Positions 9,938-20,819 of a stretch of DNA of 64,000 bases are shown here, one piece after another. Made by a program: the position numbers and the translations under genes. This DNA comes from Lineus longissimus (lineage: Eukaryota > Nemertea > Pilidiophora > Heteronemertea > Lineidae): contig NC_088308.1 in NCBI RefSeq assembly GCF_910592395.1, forward strand, positions 11,857,001 through 11,921,000, given 5' to 3'. Positions within the stretch are counted from its first letter, which is position 1, and every line of letters begins with the position of its first letter. The notes under the pieces were generated by a model that saw nothing but the letters and a program-made list of their open reading frames with translations, was not told the DNA's origin and did no database searches.

Positions 9938-11155
9938 TAATATAATCATTACAAGAAAAAAATAATTCAGAAGAGGAAGGTGGACTGGGAGGATGAGGGG
10001 AGGTGGACCAAACTGGGATAGGTCAACAGTGACTGCATTTAAAAAAATCAGGCGAGTGTTTTTTTGCTCACCTGAAATTGTTTAGGTGGACTCATTTCTC
10101 CCAGGGGCTTGTAGCTCACCTGGTATTACATGTTTTAGGTGCTCAGTTGTTGATGTCAGGTAGACAATTTTTTTCCCACCTCAATTGATTTTAGGCACTT
10201 AATGGGTGGACAAACTCAACTGAGTGCCTCAAAATAAAGTCACTGCAGTCAGGATCACTCATGTTCCAACAGAACAGAGTACTGTACATGTAATTCTTAG
10301 ACCTAATTATTGACTCTCTATGTTAACAGAAAAATGTATAAATATTATAACAGATCCATAATAAGGGGGGCAGAACCGAAAAAGAAACAGTGTGGACCAG
10401 AATCAAATTACTGAAACAATACTCCTTATCCTCCATCCACCAAGTGTACAAAGTTCATTTAAATATACAAAATCCAACCTTTCATGATAAACATTTTAAA
10501 TGAAAAATTATCCAGTACTAAAGCTTTCCACCACCTGCAGCTTAAAAAGATTACTACTGGGGCTGCAACTTGGACAGAAGGGCAAAATAGAAGGGGGGGG
10601 GATAGGGTGTCAGAAAATTCAGTTAAACACTTGGACATTTAATTCTTATGAATACAAGACTAATGGACGTCAATTCACAATATGGCGATATCAGGATTCA
10701 AAGCGATCTACTACAAAAACATTAGTATTTAATTCTTGTGAGTGGTGGATGGACATCAATTCAAACATGTGATATCAGGATTCAAAACGGTGTATACACA
10801 GACATTAACATTATCAATCTCATGGATTTATGGACGCAAGATTTTGGTAGCAGACATTGCCGTCTGTGGCAGAGGAAAGTTGAAACGACAGTTCACTGGA
10901 ACAAGATAACATGGAAGTGCAGAAATCATGTAATTATTGAAAATGTTCAAGACCTTTTCTTTTCAGGCATCAGAATTTATCAGTTCTTCTTTCACGTTAA
11001 AGCTTTAATCAACTATCTTTTACTTTATAGACCTCATGCCCCTGTGACTGCTTGGTTACCACTCTTACCACAACAAAGAAGCTTTAAAGCACAATGAGAT
11101 TTTTCCTTTTCTTGCAACATTATCTTCTCTGATTTCAGACATCTTCATCGACAAC
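9938..11155. other. Non-coding spacer between Helentron ORF and RPA-like gene
   Basis: No convincing coding exon is seen. At 10040-10230 variants of GCTCACCTG and TTTTAGGTG recur on both strands and could form short stems; they may belong to the element's 3' end, but no definite Helentron terminus was found. A G run (GGGGGGGG) lies near 10595. At 10660-10790 a short stretch containing TTTAATTCTTGTGAGT is partly repeated (10638 and 10727). Confidence 0.35.
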
Positions 11156-13092
11156 ATGGCATCGAATTCGAACAAAAGAAAATTTGAGGATGAACCAAAA
11201 ATTACCCAAGATCTTTATGTATTCAACACCAGTCCAATGAAGACAAGTAAGGCTAACAAGGATTATTTCAAAGCCATTGCACAAACAAATAAAAACACTT
11301 ACATGGACCTTGTGTGCTTCCAGCCCAAATTGCACAGCCAATTTCGAAGAGCAGAACAACAAAAGTAAGTCTATACTGCCTTGCTAATTCTTCTCTTCAT
11401 GCATGCATATACAGTGGAACCTCCCTTAGCGGACACCTCTCTATAAAGGACACTGCTTTTGGTCCCAAATTGGTCATTTCCATTGAATTTGACCTCCGTG
11501 ATCAGGACACCTCTCAATTAAGGACACCATTTGCCAGTCCCAAGGGTGTCCTTAATATATAGACATGGAACAATTTGATTATTCACCATGTTATCTCCAC
11601 TGTTTTAGATTTGCAACCTGACTATGGACATTTCTCCAGGCAAACTCCAAAAATTATTCTCCATTGCTTACCTCCCAAATACTTGGAAGTTAGCAAGTAT
11701 TCAATAGCTTTAACTTGTGCTTACAAATCTCATTCTAATGTCAATAACATAAAGTCTACATCATTTTCCTTTCATTTGCAGAAGCCCAGTCAAACTGAGG
11801 GATGCTGCCCTTACAAAAGGTTTTAAAGACGATTCAGTAAATGACTTAAAAGTGACCTACCAAACAAGAATGTCTATTGAAACGCAACCTCTAAACTTTA
11901 AACCAAAAGCCCCGAAAGTTAAAGTCACACCCACTATCAAGCTCAACTCCCTGAACAACCAAAGGATTTCTCAAAGGGTAGGTGCTGAGTTAATGTATTA
12001 CCCAATCAATATATGAATTAATAACTTCTCAATACCACATGTAGGCTAGTACTACTTATAGTGAAGTACTTGATCAAGATGAAGAGCACCTCCTGCATAA
12101 TCTACGTACTGGAAAACTAGAAGTGCTAAACATGACAAGAACCATTTCCCACTTAGAGCAACAGTTTCAACATGAAACACCAACCTTTCAGACTCCTAAT
12201 TCCCACTATAGAATACATTGCACAATGTTCAGTGTATGTGTATTCTTGAAATAAATTCAGATGCCATCATGCATCACACATACATGTACTATAATCAGAT
12301 AGGCAATAAAGCATTCCACTCACAACAACTATAAAGAACAACATTTCTCTTACCAACAAAATGACCCTGTGACACTTTGGCATCATTCATGTCTAACAAC
12401 TAATTGTCATTATATTTCAGCTCAACATCACAGCGAAGGTGGTGAAAGTACTTGAAGACACCTGCCTCAAAGATGTTCGAGGACAAAGCTTAAATGCAAA
12501 AGTCATACTTGTTGCAGATGACACCGGATGTGCCAAGTTAACATTATGGGAAAAGTTGATACCTATGGTTGAAAATGAAAAAACCTACCAGTTCAGTGAA
12601 TTGTCCGTATACTATTTCGACCAAAACTCATTAACAACCACCCCGGAAACTGCTATCAAAGTTCATACTGACATAACGGTGATTGATATATCACAAGATA
12701 TAATTGAGGAACAACATCTCGATGACACCAACACAACAGTGAAGAATGCCACAGTTCAGCAAGTTTCTGTAACAATGAGAAAGGCATGCTTGTCTTGTAA
12801 ACATGTTGTGCCAACAACCGACCACCACACCACAAAGTGTGGAAATTGTGACATGCGCCAGTTAACCAAAATGTTAACACAAAACATTCGGGTAAAATTG
12901 CTCTTAATGGCAGAGGACAAGGAAAGAATCGCTGTCACAGGTCTAGACCAGATCATGATTGACTTTCTGCTGAAAGAGGGACTAGTCATAACTAATGATG
13001 TCACGACTGACGACATTGAGGAATTCATTTTGAATTTAGAAACTATCCCATCAGTAACATACAATGTGGACAGACTTGTTCTAAAATTTTGA
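11156..13092 (+). CDS. RPA-like single-strand DNA-binding protein, three exons (Helitron-associated type)
   Basis: Exons are 11156-11364, 11782-11977 and 12421-13092. All borders are GT-AG (AAAA|GTAAGT, TTTGCAG, AAGG|GTAGGT, ATTTCAG), phases match, and the sum is 1077 bp, giving 358 residues. Exon 1 begins MASNSNKRKFEDEP and exon 2 is short and basic. Exon 3 holds an OB-fold-like segment (AKVILVADDTGCAKLTLWEK) followed by CLSC-x(14)-CGNC, a four-cysteine zinc ribbon placed as in RPA70-type domains. The likely role is single-strand DNA binding. RPA-like proteins are known accessory genes of Helitrons in plants and some animals. This gene lies on the same strand 1.2 kb after the helicase ORF, so it may be the transposon's second gene; a host gene or an independent family remains possible. 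An upstream non-coding exon is not excluded. Confidence 0.75.
11412..11563. mobile_element. TGGAACCTC-family MITE-like repeat in intron 1 of the RPA-like gene
   Basis: It starts CAGTGGAACCTCCCTTAGCG and contains the direct repeat ACACCTCTCTATAAAGGACAC followed later by GGACACCTCTCAATTAAGGACACC-like sequence. A sister copy with both ends visible lies at 44472-44637. The 3' inverted repeat has decayed in this copy. Confidence 0.6.
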
Positions 13093-13329
13093 ACCCAATT
13101 CGTCAAACTGCATAATTCATTTTCAAATGCACATGATCCAGGCCTATGGTAAAGCCTCCCAGAAAATGGTGCACCACAGTTTGACATGATATGTAAACCA
13201 GCACTAAAAGCGCCCTTCGGGTTGTGCAGTAATTTCATTCAGTTTTGGAAACGAAAAGCATTTATTTAGTTATAATTTGAATACAAGCAGAATGTTCCTA
13301 ATTGAAAGTCTATTGTGTTTAGCCTTTTA
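13093..13329. other. 3' flank of the RPA-like gene
   Basis: AT-rich sequence after the stop codon, probably 3' UTR and beyond. The stretch CGTCAAACTGCATAATTCA follows the stop. No clear AATAAA signal was picked out and no other feature is supported. Confidence 0.3.
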
Positions 13330-14015
13330 TTATCATGAAACATTGTAATTTCTTACAAATCTTATACTGATTTGATTGCATACTAAGTTACATAAATGTT
13401 CATTTTCAGTACCCTTCTAACATTGTCTAAAGACCGTGCCGCAAAAACATCCACATTATGTATACTCTTACAAATGCAAATAAATAAGACAAATACGTGT
13501 ATGATTATGAATGCATTAATACTCATGCATATTAACCAGATACAAAATGTAGACATTTGTAATTGTTTGTTTATACTTCTTAAGAAGGTATTATTTTCTA
13601 TGTTCTAAGTTTATTTTATGCATCCTTTATGTTCATAGATATAGGGATCATTTCAGAAGTTTTATCCCAGGAGAGATAACATGATCTTGCATATAAACAT
13701 TGTAATTTCTGTTAATTCTTGTACTAATTTCATCACATACAAAGTTATGTTAATGTTTTCCTAAGGACTGTGACGCAAATACGTCCTTATGATCCATTAA
13801 GTTACACATGCGTATGAACACATACATGTACATGATTATGAATTCATACGCATGCATAACCAGATGCAAAATCTAGATATTTGTAATTGTTTGTAATTTT
13901 GGTCATAATGTACCTACATATGTATATTGTTTCATTATGTTCTAAGTTTATTTTACGTATCCTATATTGTGTTCATGTATAAATAGATCATCTCAAAATT
14001 TAAGCAACCACAGTT
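13330..14015. repeat. Diverged ~358-bp tandem duplication
   Basis: Landmarks recur in the same order about 358 bp apart: CATTGTAATTTCT at 13341 and 13699, then CCTAAGGACTGTGACGCAAA against TCTAAAGACCGTGCCGCAAA, then AACCAGATACAAAATGTAGA against AACCAGATGCAAAATCTAGA, then ATGTTCTAAGTTTATTTTA in both. The copies differ by many substitutions and small indels, so the duplication is old. No reading frame is preserved between the copies. Confidence 0.7.
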
Positions 14016-14042
14016 TTAACAAAATTTTCTGCTACATGTAAT

Positions 14043-14263
14043 TACTGTAACCCTGGAAATTTTCGCGAGCTGTTTAATTTTGCTGATTTTGCGCATGGTA
14101 GTAATCTGCAAAAATAACCAGCGCGAAATATAATCTTTCTTTCTTGTTAACTGAAGAGCAATCTCGTGTTCGCAAAATTTATCAGCGCAAAATATAAGTT
14201 TTTCATTGATTTTTTACAAATCCGCGAAAATAACCAGCCGCAAATATTTTCCGGGTTACAGTA
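14043..14263. mobile_element. MITE with TACTGTAACCC inverted ends
   Basis: The 221-bp segment starts TACTGTAACCC and ends GGGTTACAGTA. Inside are alternating motifs such as TTTTCGCG and GCGAAAATAACCAGC in both orientations, so the whole can fold back. The terminal TA could be the target duplication, as in Tc1/mariner-derived MITEs; that superfamily call is inference. Confidence 0.65.
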
Positions 14264-15050
14264 TGCAAATTCAACAATTTCTAGTCCAACTCACATGCCA
14301 AGAGCCCTGTGTTCTTAAATCCGTTTATTTTTCTTTTGACTGCAATCATTTATGTACATACTGTAATTGCCTGCTGGCCAGGATATCACCATTTTTAACT
14401 TTTTCACAATATTGAATAAAACTAGTTCTTTTATAAAATCTTGTCTCAATGACTGACTTCCCACTCATTCAAACCTCTTAACAGCGCTTAAGAACCTATC
14501 AACAGTTTCAATATTGTAACAAAAACCAAAACAAGCCCTCTCTGCAACCCCCAATCAGTTCACATTACTAGTACGTAGTAATGTTAGTCACATTACTAGT
14601 ACATGGTAATGTTAGAACCCCAAACAATGTATTTGCTGGATATGATGGTGTTTGCAAAGGTGTCTATAAAGGAAAGTGTCTGGCGAGTGTGGCTTGTGAC
14701 AGTGAAATCAGTCTGGAGCCATTTATGACACATTGCGTGACTTCAAAGTTGGTCTTGGTGTTAATTTTGTAAAAATTTTGGGGCTTATATGTAGCAACAA
14801 GACAATATTTCAGAATGACGCTATGATCAACACGAACATTAGGCGTAATCTTAGGGTAGACAGCCTTGTTTGTGGAAATGATGCATTCTCAGGGCTGCTC
14901 AAGAACTTCAACACTTTCCCAAAATTAACACTAACACCAACTTTGCCAATTGCCATTTTAAGCCATTGGCTGTAGACCTCAAGAGGCCGCATTCTCATGG
15001 TTGAATGAAATATCAATAAACATGTACCCCTGCATTAACCCATGTATTTC

Positions 15051-15082
15051 AGCTGAGCGCCAGGCCCTTGGGCCTCTTGTTG
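15051..15082 (-). repeat. AACAAGAGGCCCAAGGGCC interspersed repeat end
   Basis: Read on the minus strand this gives AACAAGAGGCCCAAGGGCCT followed by GGCGCTCAGCTG, identical over about 30 bp to plus-strand copies at 16731-16762 and 62281-62312. It contains the short palindrome AGGCCCAAGGGCCT. The conserved block appears to be one terminus of a widespread non-coding element whose other end I could not define. Confidence 0.6.
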
Positions 15083-16730
15083 TGGTCAGGTTTTGACCTC
15101 TTGTATTTGTGTTTAGCAACTTCCCAGTGGGCATTTCTGTTAAAGTAGTCATGGTTCTTGCCAAGGGTAGAGATCAGACAGCTGAATTTTACAGGGTTTT
15201 GCCTGGCGTGTTAAAATGGTATTAACCCTTTTCAGGTTTAAATTTTGTTTGAATTTTAAATTGTGCCAATTTAGGAGAGGCATGTCACCGCCACTGGCGG
15301 CGACTTTGGAATTTGTTATTTTTGTTGAGCGCGCCTGTTTTGAATTTGGCGCTTAAAACTTTTTTGGCGCCTTTTGGTGATTTTCCCATCGGGCACCACG
15401 CGAGCGTAGTTCCGCCCAAAAGCAGGAATCACGATGCTGTCATGTCAAATATCTTGTTTGCGATTATTTTGCTGCTAATTACGAGTTTTAATTGGAGGAT
15501 CGCAAGTGGCAACAGAGGTAAACAATCATAAGAATTTATATAAGGTCATGCAGCACAGCACTGATGAATCTATTATTGATAAGACCTGTAAATTAGGTTT
15601 TTGAAGATGTAAAATCTCTGTGAAGTCACGTTGGTGGTGTTTTTTGGTATCAATAGATGGCGCCACCGGCCAATTGATGATTCTGGGCCTTTATTAGACG
15701 AACTTGGCTTTATTAGATGCCATAATTCTATGGTCTGTCCACAGTTCTGTTGCCTTGAGATGCTGAAGCTGTCATAATACAGTAACCCTAAGATCTGATG
15801 TCCTCCAGTAGACTTTTACTGCCACATTTGATGGTAATTCACAGTATTTAAATTACGTCTTTTAGTAGATGGTACAGCACCCAATTTCATTCTGATCTGG
15901 TTGCCTCCCAGCGGTCTTTACTGTACAATGCTGTTGTTTGCATTTAAAGGGGCTATATGCCGAGATCTGTTCAAGATTTAACTTACTGTAAGGTTCCCAA
16001 GTTATGCTTTGAAACTTAAAGTCTGAATTTATTTCTTTTGTAGTTTTACGTGAATCTTGTCATGCACATGGTGGTGATAACGATGGAGCCAATAAAGACC
16101 TAAGAAAGGGAAACGACGACTTCTTGCGTTTTTACGTGTTATTTCGAATTAAGCCTGACAGCAGCCACACAAATAACCAACATTTATTGTCATTATTAAT
16201 CAATCATGACAGTCACAAGAAAAAAAGGCCTTTCTCTTTGCATTTTACCTTGCCAGCCTGCAAACGTGAGAAGCCGAATTGGAAAAAATGGAAACGTACA
16301 TGAGGTCAGAGACGTCGGCTTGTATTTTGCAAGGATGCCAACATTTCAGATTTTAGGTGTGTTTCATACTTTTTCTTCTTCCTTAACAAGCTAAATGCTA
16401 AATTTGTTGCAGGAATGGAAAGATCTGGCTCTCAGTGGATTTTTGAATTTGCAAACTTGGGGCCAAATTAAGCATTTTAGAGGTATTTTTATCCTAGTAG
16501 ACCCTAAGTGCTCATATTAAGGACAATATGTACATGGGTTTATTTCTTGGCTCATTGCGTCGAGAAATTTTCGCAATCCCTACCACATGGATTCAGTCTT
16601 ATTTGGAGGCTAAAATATCTCATTCCTAACAATTCTTATTACTTTTAGGTCACTGCCATAAGGAGAATATGCAGGGAAGTTGGAATCCAACCTAAAGGCT
16701 CAGCTGCTGATATGGTGGTTCAAATACGGG

Positions 16731-16762
16731 AACAAGAGGCCCAAGGGCCTGGCGCTCAGCTG
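16731..16762 (+). repeat. AACAAGAGGCCCAAGGGCC interspersed repeat end, copy 2
   Basis: This copy of the same 32-bp conserved block lies 22 bp before the 5-most base of the giant LTR element, so the retrotransposon apparently landed inside or right beside this repeat. Confidence 0.6.
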
Positions 16763-18522
16763 GATGACCTAATAACATAGGACTTGTAGCGATTCTTAGA
16801 AACGGGACGATGGGGGGTTACACTAAACTAACGGATCATGACCGGCTTCACAGCTTGGCGTACGTCACAGAGTCCTGGTTGGTAAGCAGTCCTGGTAACG
16901 GACTGCGCGGACTCCAGAGCAACGGTCGTCACAGCCAATGACGTCATGGGTGACGTCACGTCGTGGTGATTTGGCGAGACGGTAGGACCGGACATATTAC
17001 GATATAAATCTAGCATTTGATACACCACGAGTTTTGTCTTGACTGTGGTTATTTTCACAACTTAGATTTAGCGTTTATGTCACAACACGATCTAGATTAC
17101 TAAACTAATGACGTAGATAAAGGTAACTGGCTCAATGTATCAGTAAATGCGGGGACGGGAATAGGTTTGGCTGGTTGTGACGGCCCATGTGAGTATGTCC
17201 AGAGGAGTTAGGACATGTGGTGGTTGGCAGTTGGACGACATGGAGATTGTCCCGGCCGCATAGCGGTTTGGATTCCCACCGTCACCCGCAATATACTTAT
17301 TGAGACCAAGTACTATAGACTAGAAACTATAGAGGGACAGTTTGTCTTGTCTCCAGTTGTGATTGTGACGTGAAGACACCATGTCTCCAGACAGGGCGAA
17401 TTGCCTCCTGCTATTCCTTATAGCATTTCGGACGACAATTGGGGGGTTGGGAAAAAGACATTCAACAAAACGCAAATCAATGTGCATGCAGGTAACGTAA
17501 CAGGCTCAGGTTGGCCTCGGCTTGGGACGCCTGGGTCGAAGTGGCTGGCCTCGGTCGGTATGACCGTCTCAGTCATGGTTTGGGAATACGTTACTTAAAT
17601 ACCTTACACGCACACGTACCTCCGTCAAGTCGAAAGTCTTAATTTGAAAAATGTCTATCACTGATTTGATCCGAGGCCCAGCTGTGAATAAAGATATGTC
17701 TCTGAGGCATTTTTAGATTGTAACAACCAACGGTTTATGACAGGACAAAGAACTCTAAATAAATGATTACGCAAGGAACCTGGTACGGCGCGGGCCTTTG
17801 GTTGCTATGGAAACTAGCATATGGGCGCCATGGTCGCTGGCTCTTTGGGTCGGTTACGGAAACGCCATGGAAGCTGGCCTTGGTAAGGTATATTCGGACT
17901 CAGCGTAATCATTAAAAATGGAGAAGTTCTTCTAAAAACAAACTAATAGACATGTGCCTCAGAAACAGACCTCAGAGAAAGATCCGTACAGCTCATCGAA
18001 AAGGCGTTGCTACAATGTGGGATTCGTTTTAAATAATGGCCGACAAAGTCATAAGATAACTAATAACATATTATTTAAACTTCAAATGATAGGATAAGTA
18101 TCTTATCCACGTCCTCGACGAAATATTTACAGATGATCACTTATGGCATGTTTATATTTACGATGAGGTGAAATTTGACTAAGTTCTAGCCTATGTCTAA
18201 CAAGTTTACGATAATGGCTAACGACCGACAGGCCCTGCTGGCCTAAGTAACACGCGCTGATTACGCGCGAAATGTTCAATGGACTGAACACTCAATGTAC
18301 ATGCAAGCATAGTGTGGTCATGGTATGGATGGAGTGAGTCTGATCAGAACTATTGGAACCCATGGCGGAGGTGGAATACGCCGGGTAGCCGGAATGGAAA
18401 GGCTACGGTCGCCGCCGGACCCCGGCTGGGGAGGCGCGACAGGTTTGGTGCGTACCTGGGTTTGAGTCGATGTTGTCGGATTGACCACACGATCAAGACT
18501 GATAATACTGGAAAAAGCACGT

Positions 18523-18556
18523 CTTTTATAGCAAAATGACGCAGTCCCCAGCCAAT
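18523..18556 (-). promoter_or_regulatory. Core promoter in the 3' LTR (TATA, ATF-like, CCAAT)
   Basis: Read on the minus strand, ATTGG (inverted CCAAT, 18552-18556) is followed by TGCGTCA (18537-18543) and TATAAAAG (18523-18530) within 34 bp. This is a textbook polymerase II arrangement. The element's start site should lie near 18490-18500. It is the 3' copy of the promoter at 30474-30507. Confidence 0.6.
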
Positions 18557-18649
18557 CAGCGTCGCGGATTCGCGTCGCGATTTGGCAGAAACGGGAATTT
18601 TTGTAAGAAATTCTGACAAAACTCACTCTAAAACTACAGTTAGAAAATG

Positions 18650-19280
18650 AATATCAAAAATCGTCTCGTACAAAAGTTTCTTTTACCGGTAAGGAACACA
18701 CTAGCCGTAAAAGAGAAAAATCTAACGAGCGGTTCCAAAGTTAATAAAGTTTGAAGTTAGATCCCCAAGGTTTTTTGAGAAACGGCTCCTAAGCCATTTC
18801 ACAGTAGCAAGATTGACGGAGTTACGGCTTTCCCACCGACTAATCCGCAAAAGTTATGAAAACGGCTCGTAGGATTTTACTTAAACTTTGACAATATGTC
18901 TTGATGATAAAGAAGAACATATTTCCAGAATTTGGGCAAAATCGCCTCGCTAGATAAATATTTACACACATTTCCGCACACCAGCCGGAGACAATTTCAA
19001 ATACGGCGTCAATGCGTAAAGCGATACAACAATGACGCTTTCTCCCATGTTGCGCTGAACGAACTTACTAATATTACAAAAACGGCTCGTACAAAATTGC
19101 TGAAACTTAAACAAGCCACGTTCATAGTATCAAACACAATACTCATACAATTTGATCGAAATCGATTCGACAGAAGAAAATATGTAGACTTTTCCGCACA
19201 TCGGGAGGGTAAATTCTACGACGTGACGTCAGCCATTGGCCTTTACAAAATGACGACGAAAACCACCTAAAGGTCGAAAT
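18650..19280. repeat. Diverged repeats in the LTR U3 region
   Basis: The motif AAAACGGCTCGTA occurs at 18858 and 19078, with weaker forms at 18664 (TCGTCTCGTACAAAAG) and 18780 (AAACGGCTCCTAAG). A second landmark, TTTCCGCACA, follows about 110 bp later in two of the units (around 18969 and 19192). The two best units are about 222 bp apart. The array lies upstream of the TATA box in transcription direction, where repeated enhancer-like units are typical. The same array is present in the other LTR at +11,951. Confidence 0.55.
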
Positions 19281-20741
19281 AGATGCTAAATAATTCAGTA
19301 ACTGGCTAATCCGTCGCGGAATTGAATATATTACAAGAGAGATATGGTATGCAAGATTGAGTAAACGAGATTTGACGAAAATTCAACGAGTAGTTTTTAA
19401 GATATTTGAAGTTACGCGCGGTATTGGTGAAACAAAAGATCCCGCATGGCGCGCCATGTTTCAGGCCTTGCCATGACAACAGGCGAGAGGGTGTCCCGAA
19501 AATATCGCCAAAATACACCAACTTTCCCACAACCGAAATAATATTTATAGATATGATGAAGTTCGTCAAATACTCGAATATCAATTTGTAAAGTAATAAT
19601 AAATTCGTACGAGGCAATTTTAAATCATGACGTTTCTCCGAGAAGTGGAGAAAGGAAGTGCGAGCGGCCTCATGCACGTGCACAATGGCCGAATATAGCA
19701 GACGACAAGTAAAACGGTGAGGTCGACAATATTGCCAATTTTGACGAAAGTACTCGGACTGCACGGCTAAATCTGGTTCAGGCTATAGATAAATGCTATG
19801 ACTATCGTAGTACAAACTTATAGCGGATTCTAACGAGGAAAATTCTGGCTATAAAGCTTTCCACGAAATGGACAGATGCGTGATCGTACCACGAGATCCA
19901 GACACCAGTCGACAGGTGAAATGACAGTGGTGACAAACGATGTGAATTTTGACAATGGCGTATGAGTTTCATACACAAAATTTGGTCAAGCATGCGGCCA
20001 AATGTCTCAACCATCGTAATATGAAGTTATAGGAAATTCCAATGAGCAAAAATCGAGATAAAGAAGGTACGAATCCAACTTGGTGCGAAACCCACAAAAC
20101 CCATTTTGACAAGATGGCGGCGGCCAATTATAAAGTGGGCGAACCGCTATAAAGTATTAATTTGGAGTCCCCAAGGATGTCAACTTGGAGAAGGAAGATA
20201 GGTAGTTCAGAGAACAGTGTCTCTGGAACTGTTTTAGGTGAAATATGGTTGATTTTAACGAGCGACTTTGTTAGATTCTGACCCGAAAATCTCGACTCCA
20301 CTCACAAACGATAGACAGTTTTACAAACAGCTGATTGTGTACAAAATGTACACTGTACATGATACATGTAATACTGTACGTGAAGATGAGTCACCGCGTC
20401 TCTGTGCTGCATTACACTCAAATTGTGCAATGTCAATGCTAAAAACAAAACTGGCGGCAGATTTGAAAGATAAATTTATCAGTCCATGATAGAAGTCCAA
20501 AATACACAGGATATTGAGGGAGATGCTTGACAAAATCTTAAACCTGTTAAACTCAAGTGGGTACCAATCTGGTTGGGCAAATAGGGGATTTAAGATAAAA
20601 TAAGTAGTATAACTTACTTTGAAAGAAAGGTGTCGTGAAAGAGGGGTATTCAAGATGGAGGGAAAGACAATGTGAAACTATGTATAAGATAGTTTAAGGG
20701 ACACATAATTTTGAAACCCGACATTTGCCGAAAATGTTACA

Positions 20742-20755
20742 CAGCCCCCAACCAA
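20742..20755 (-). promoter_or_regulatory. Putative polypurine tract
   Basis: Directly upstream of the 3' LTR in element orientation the minus strand reads GGTTGGGGGCTG. The G run is in the right place to prime plus-strand DNA synthesis, although the tract is short and interrupted by pyrimidines. Confidence 0.4.
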
Positions 20756-20819
20756 AATTCGAACCCAGTCGAATTTAACATGTGAAAAATTATGTCAAGC
20801 TCTCAATAAAAAAACGCGT

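Larger units (their letters stand above)
14264..16784. other. Intergenic repeat-rich DNA
   Basis: No gene is supported. CACATTACTAGTACGTAGTAATGTTAG is partly repeated at 14564-14615 and each unit is nearly palindromic. The AACAAGAGGCCCAAGGGCC motif occurs at 15051-15082 (minus) and 16731-16762 (plus). Short open frames here have no recognisable domain and no supporting splice sites. Confidence 0.4.
16785..20741 (-). repeat. 3' LTR of the Gypsy element (3957 bp)
   Basis: On the minus strand it begins TGTAACATTTTCGG and ends AATCGCTACA, the TG...CA form of LTRs. At almost 4 kb it is far longer than the few hundred base pairs usual in animal Gypsy elements. It has diverged internal repeats (see 18650-19280), TGACGTCA sites at 16939, 16951 and 19224, and a TATA-type promoter at 18523-18556. 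Its open frames (up to 152 codons) lack recognisable domains and were not called as genes. Confidence 0.95.

Noticed and set aside
18318-20653. Open frames of 60-152 codons inside the LTR, repeated in the other LTR at +11,951
   Set aside because: They have no domains, occur on both strands and are duplicated only because the LTR is; they are more likely chance frames in regulatory DNA.
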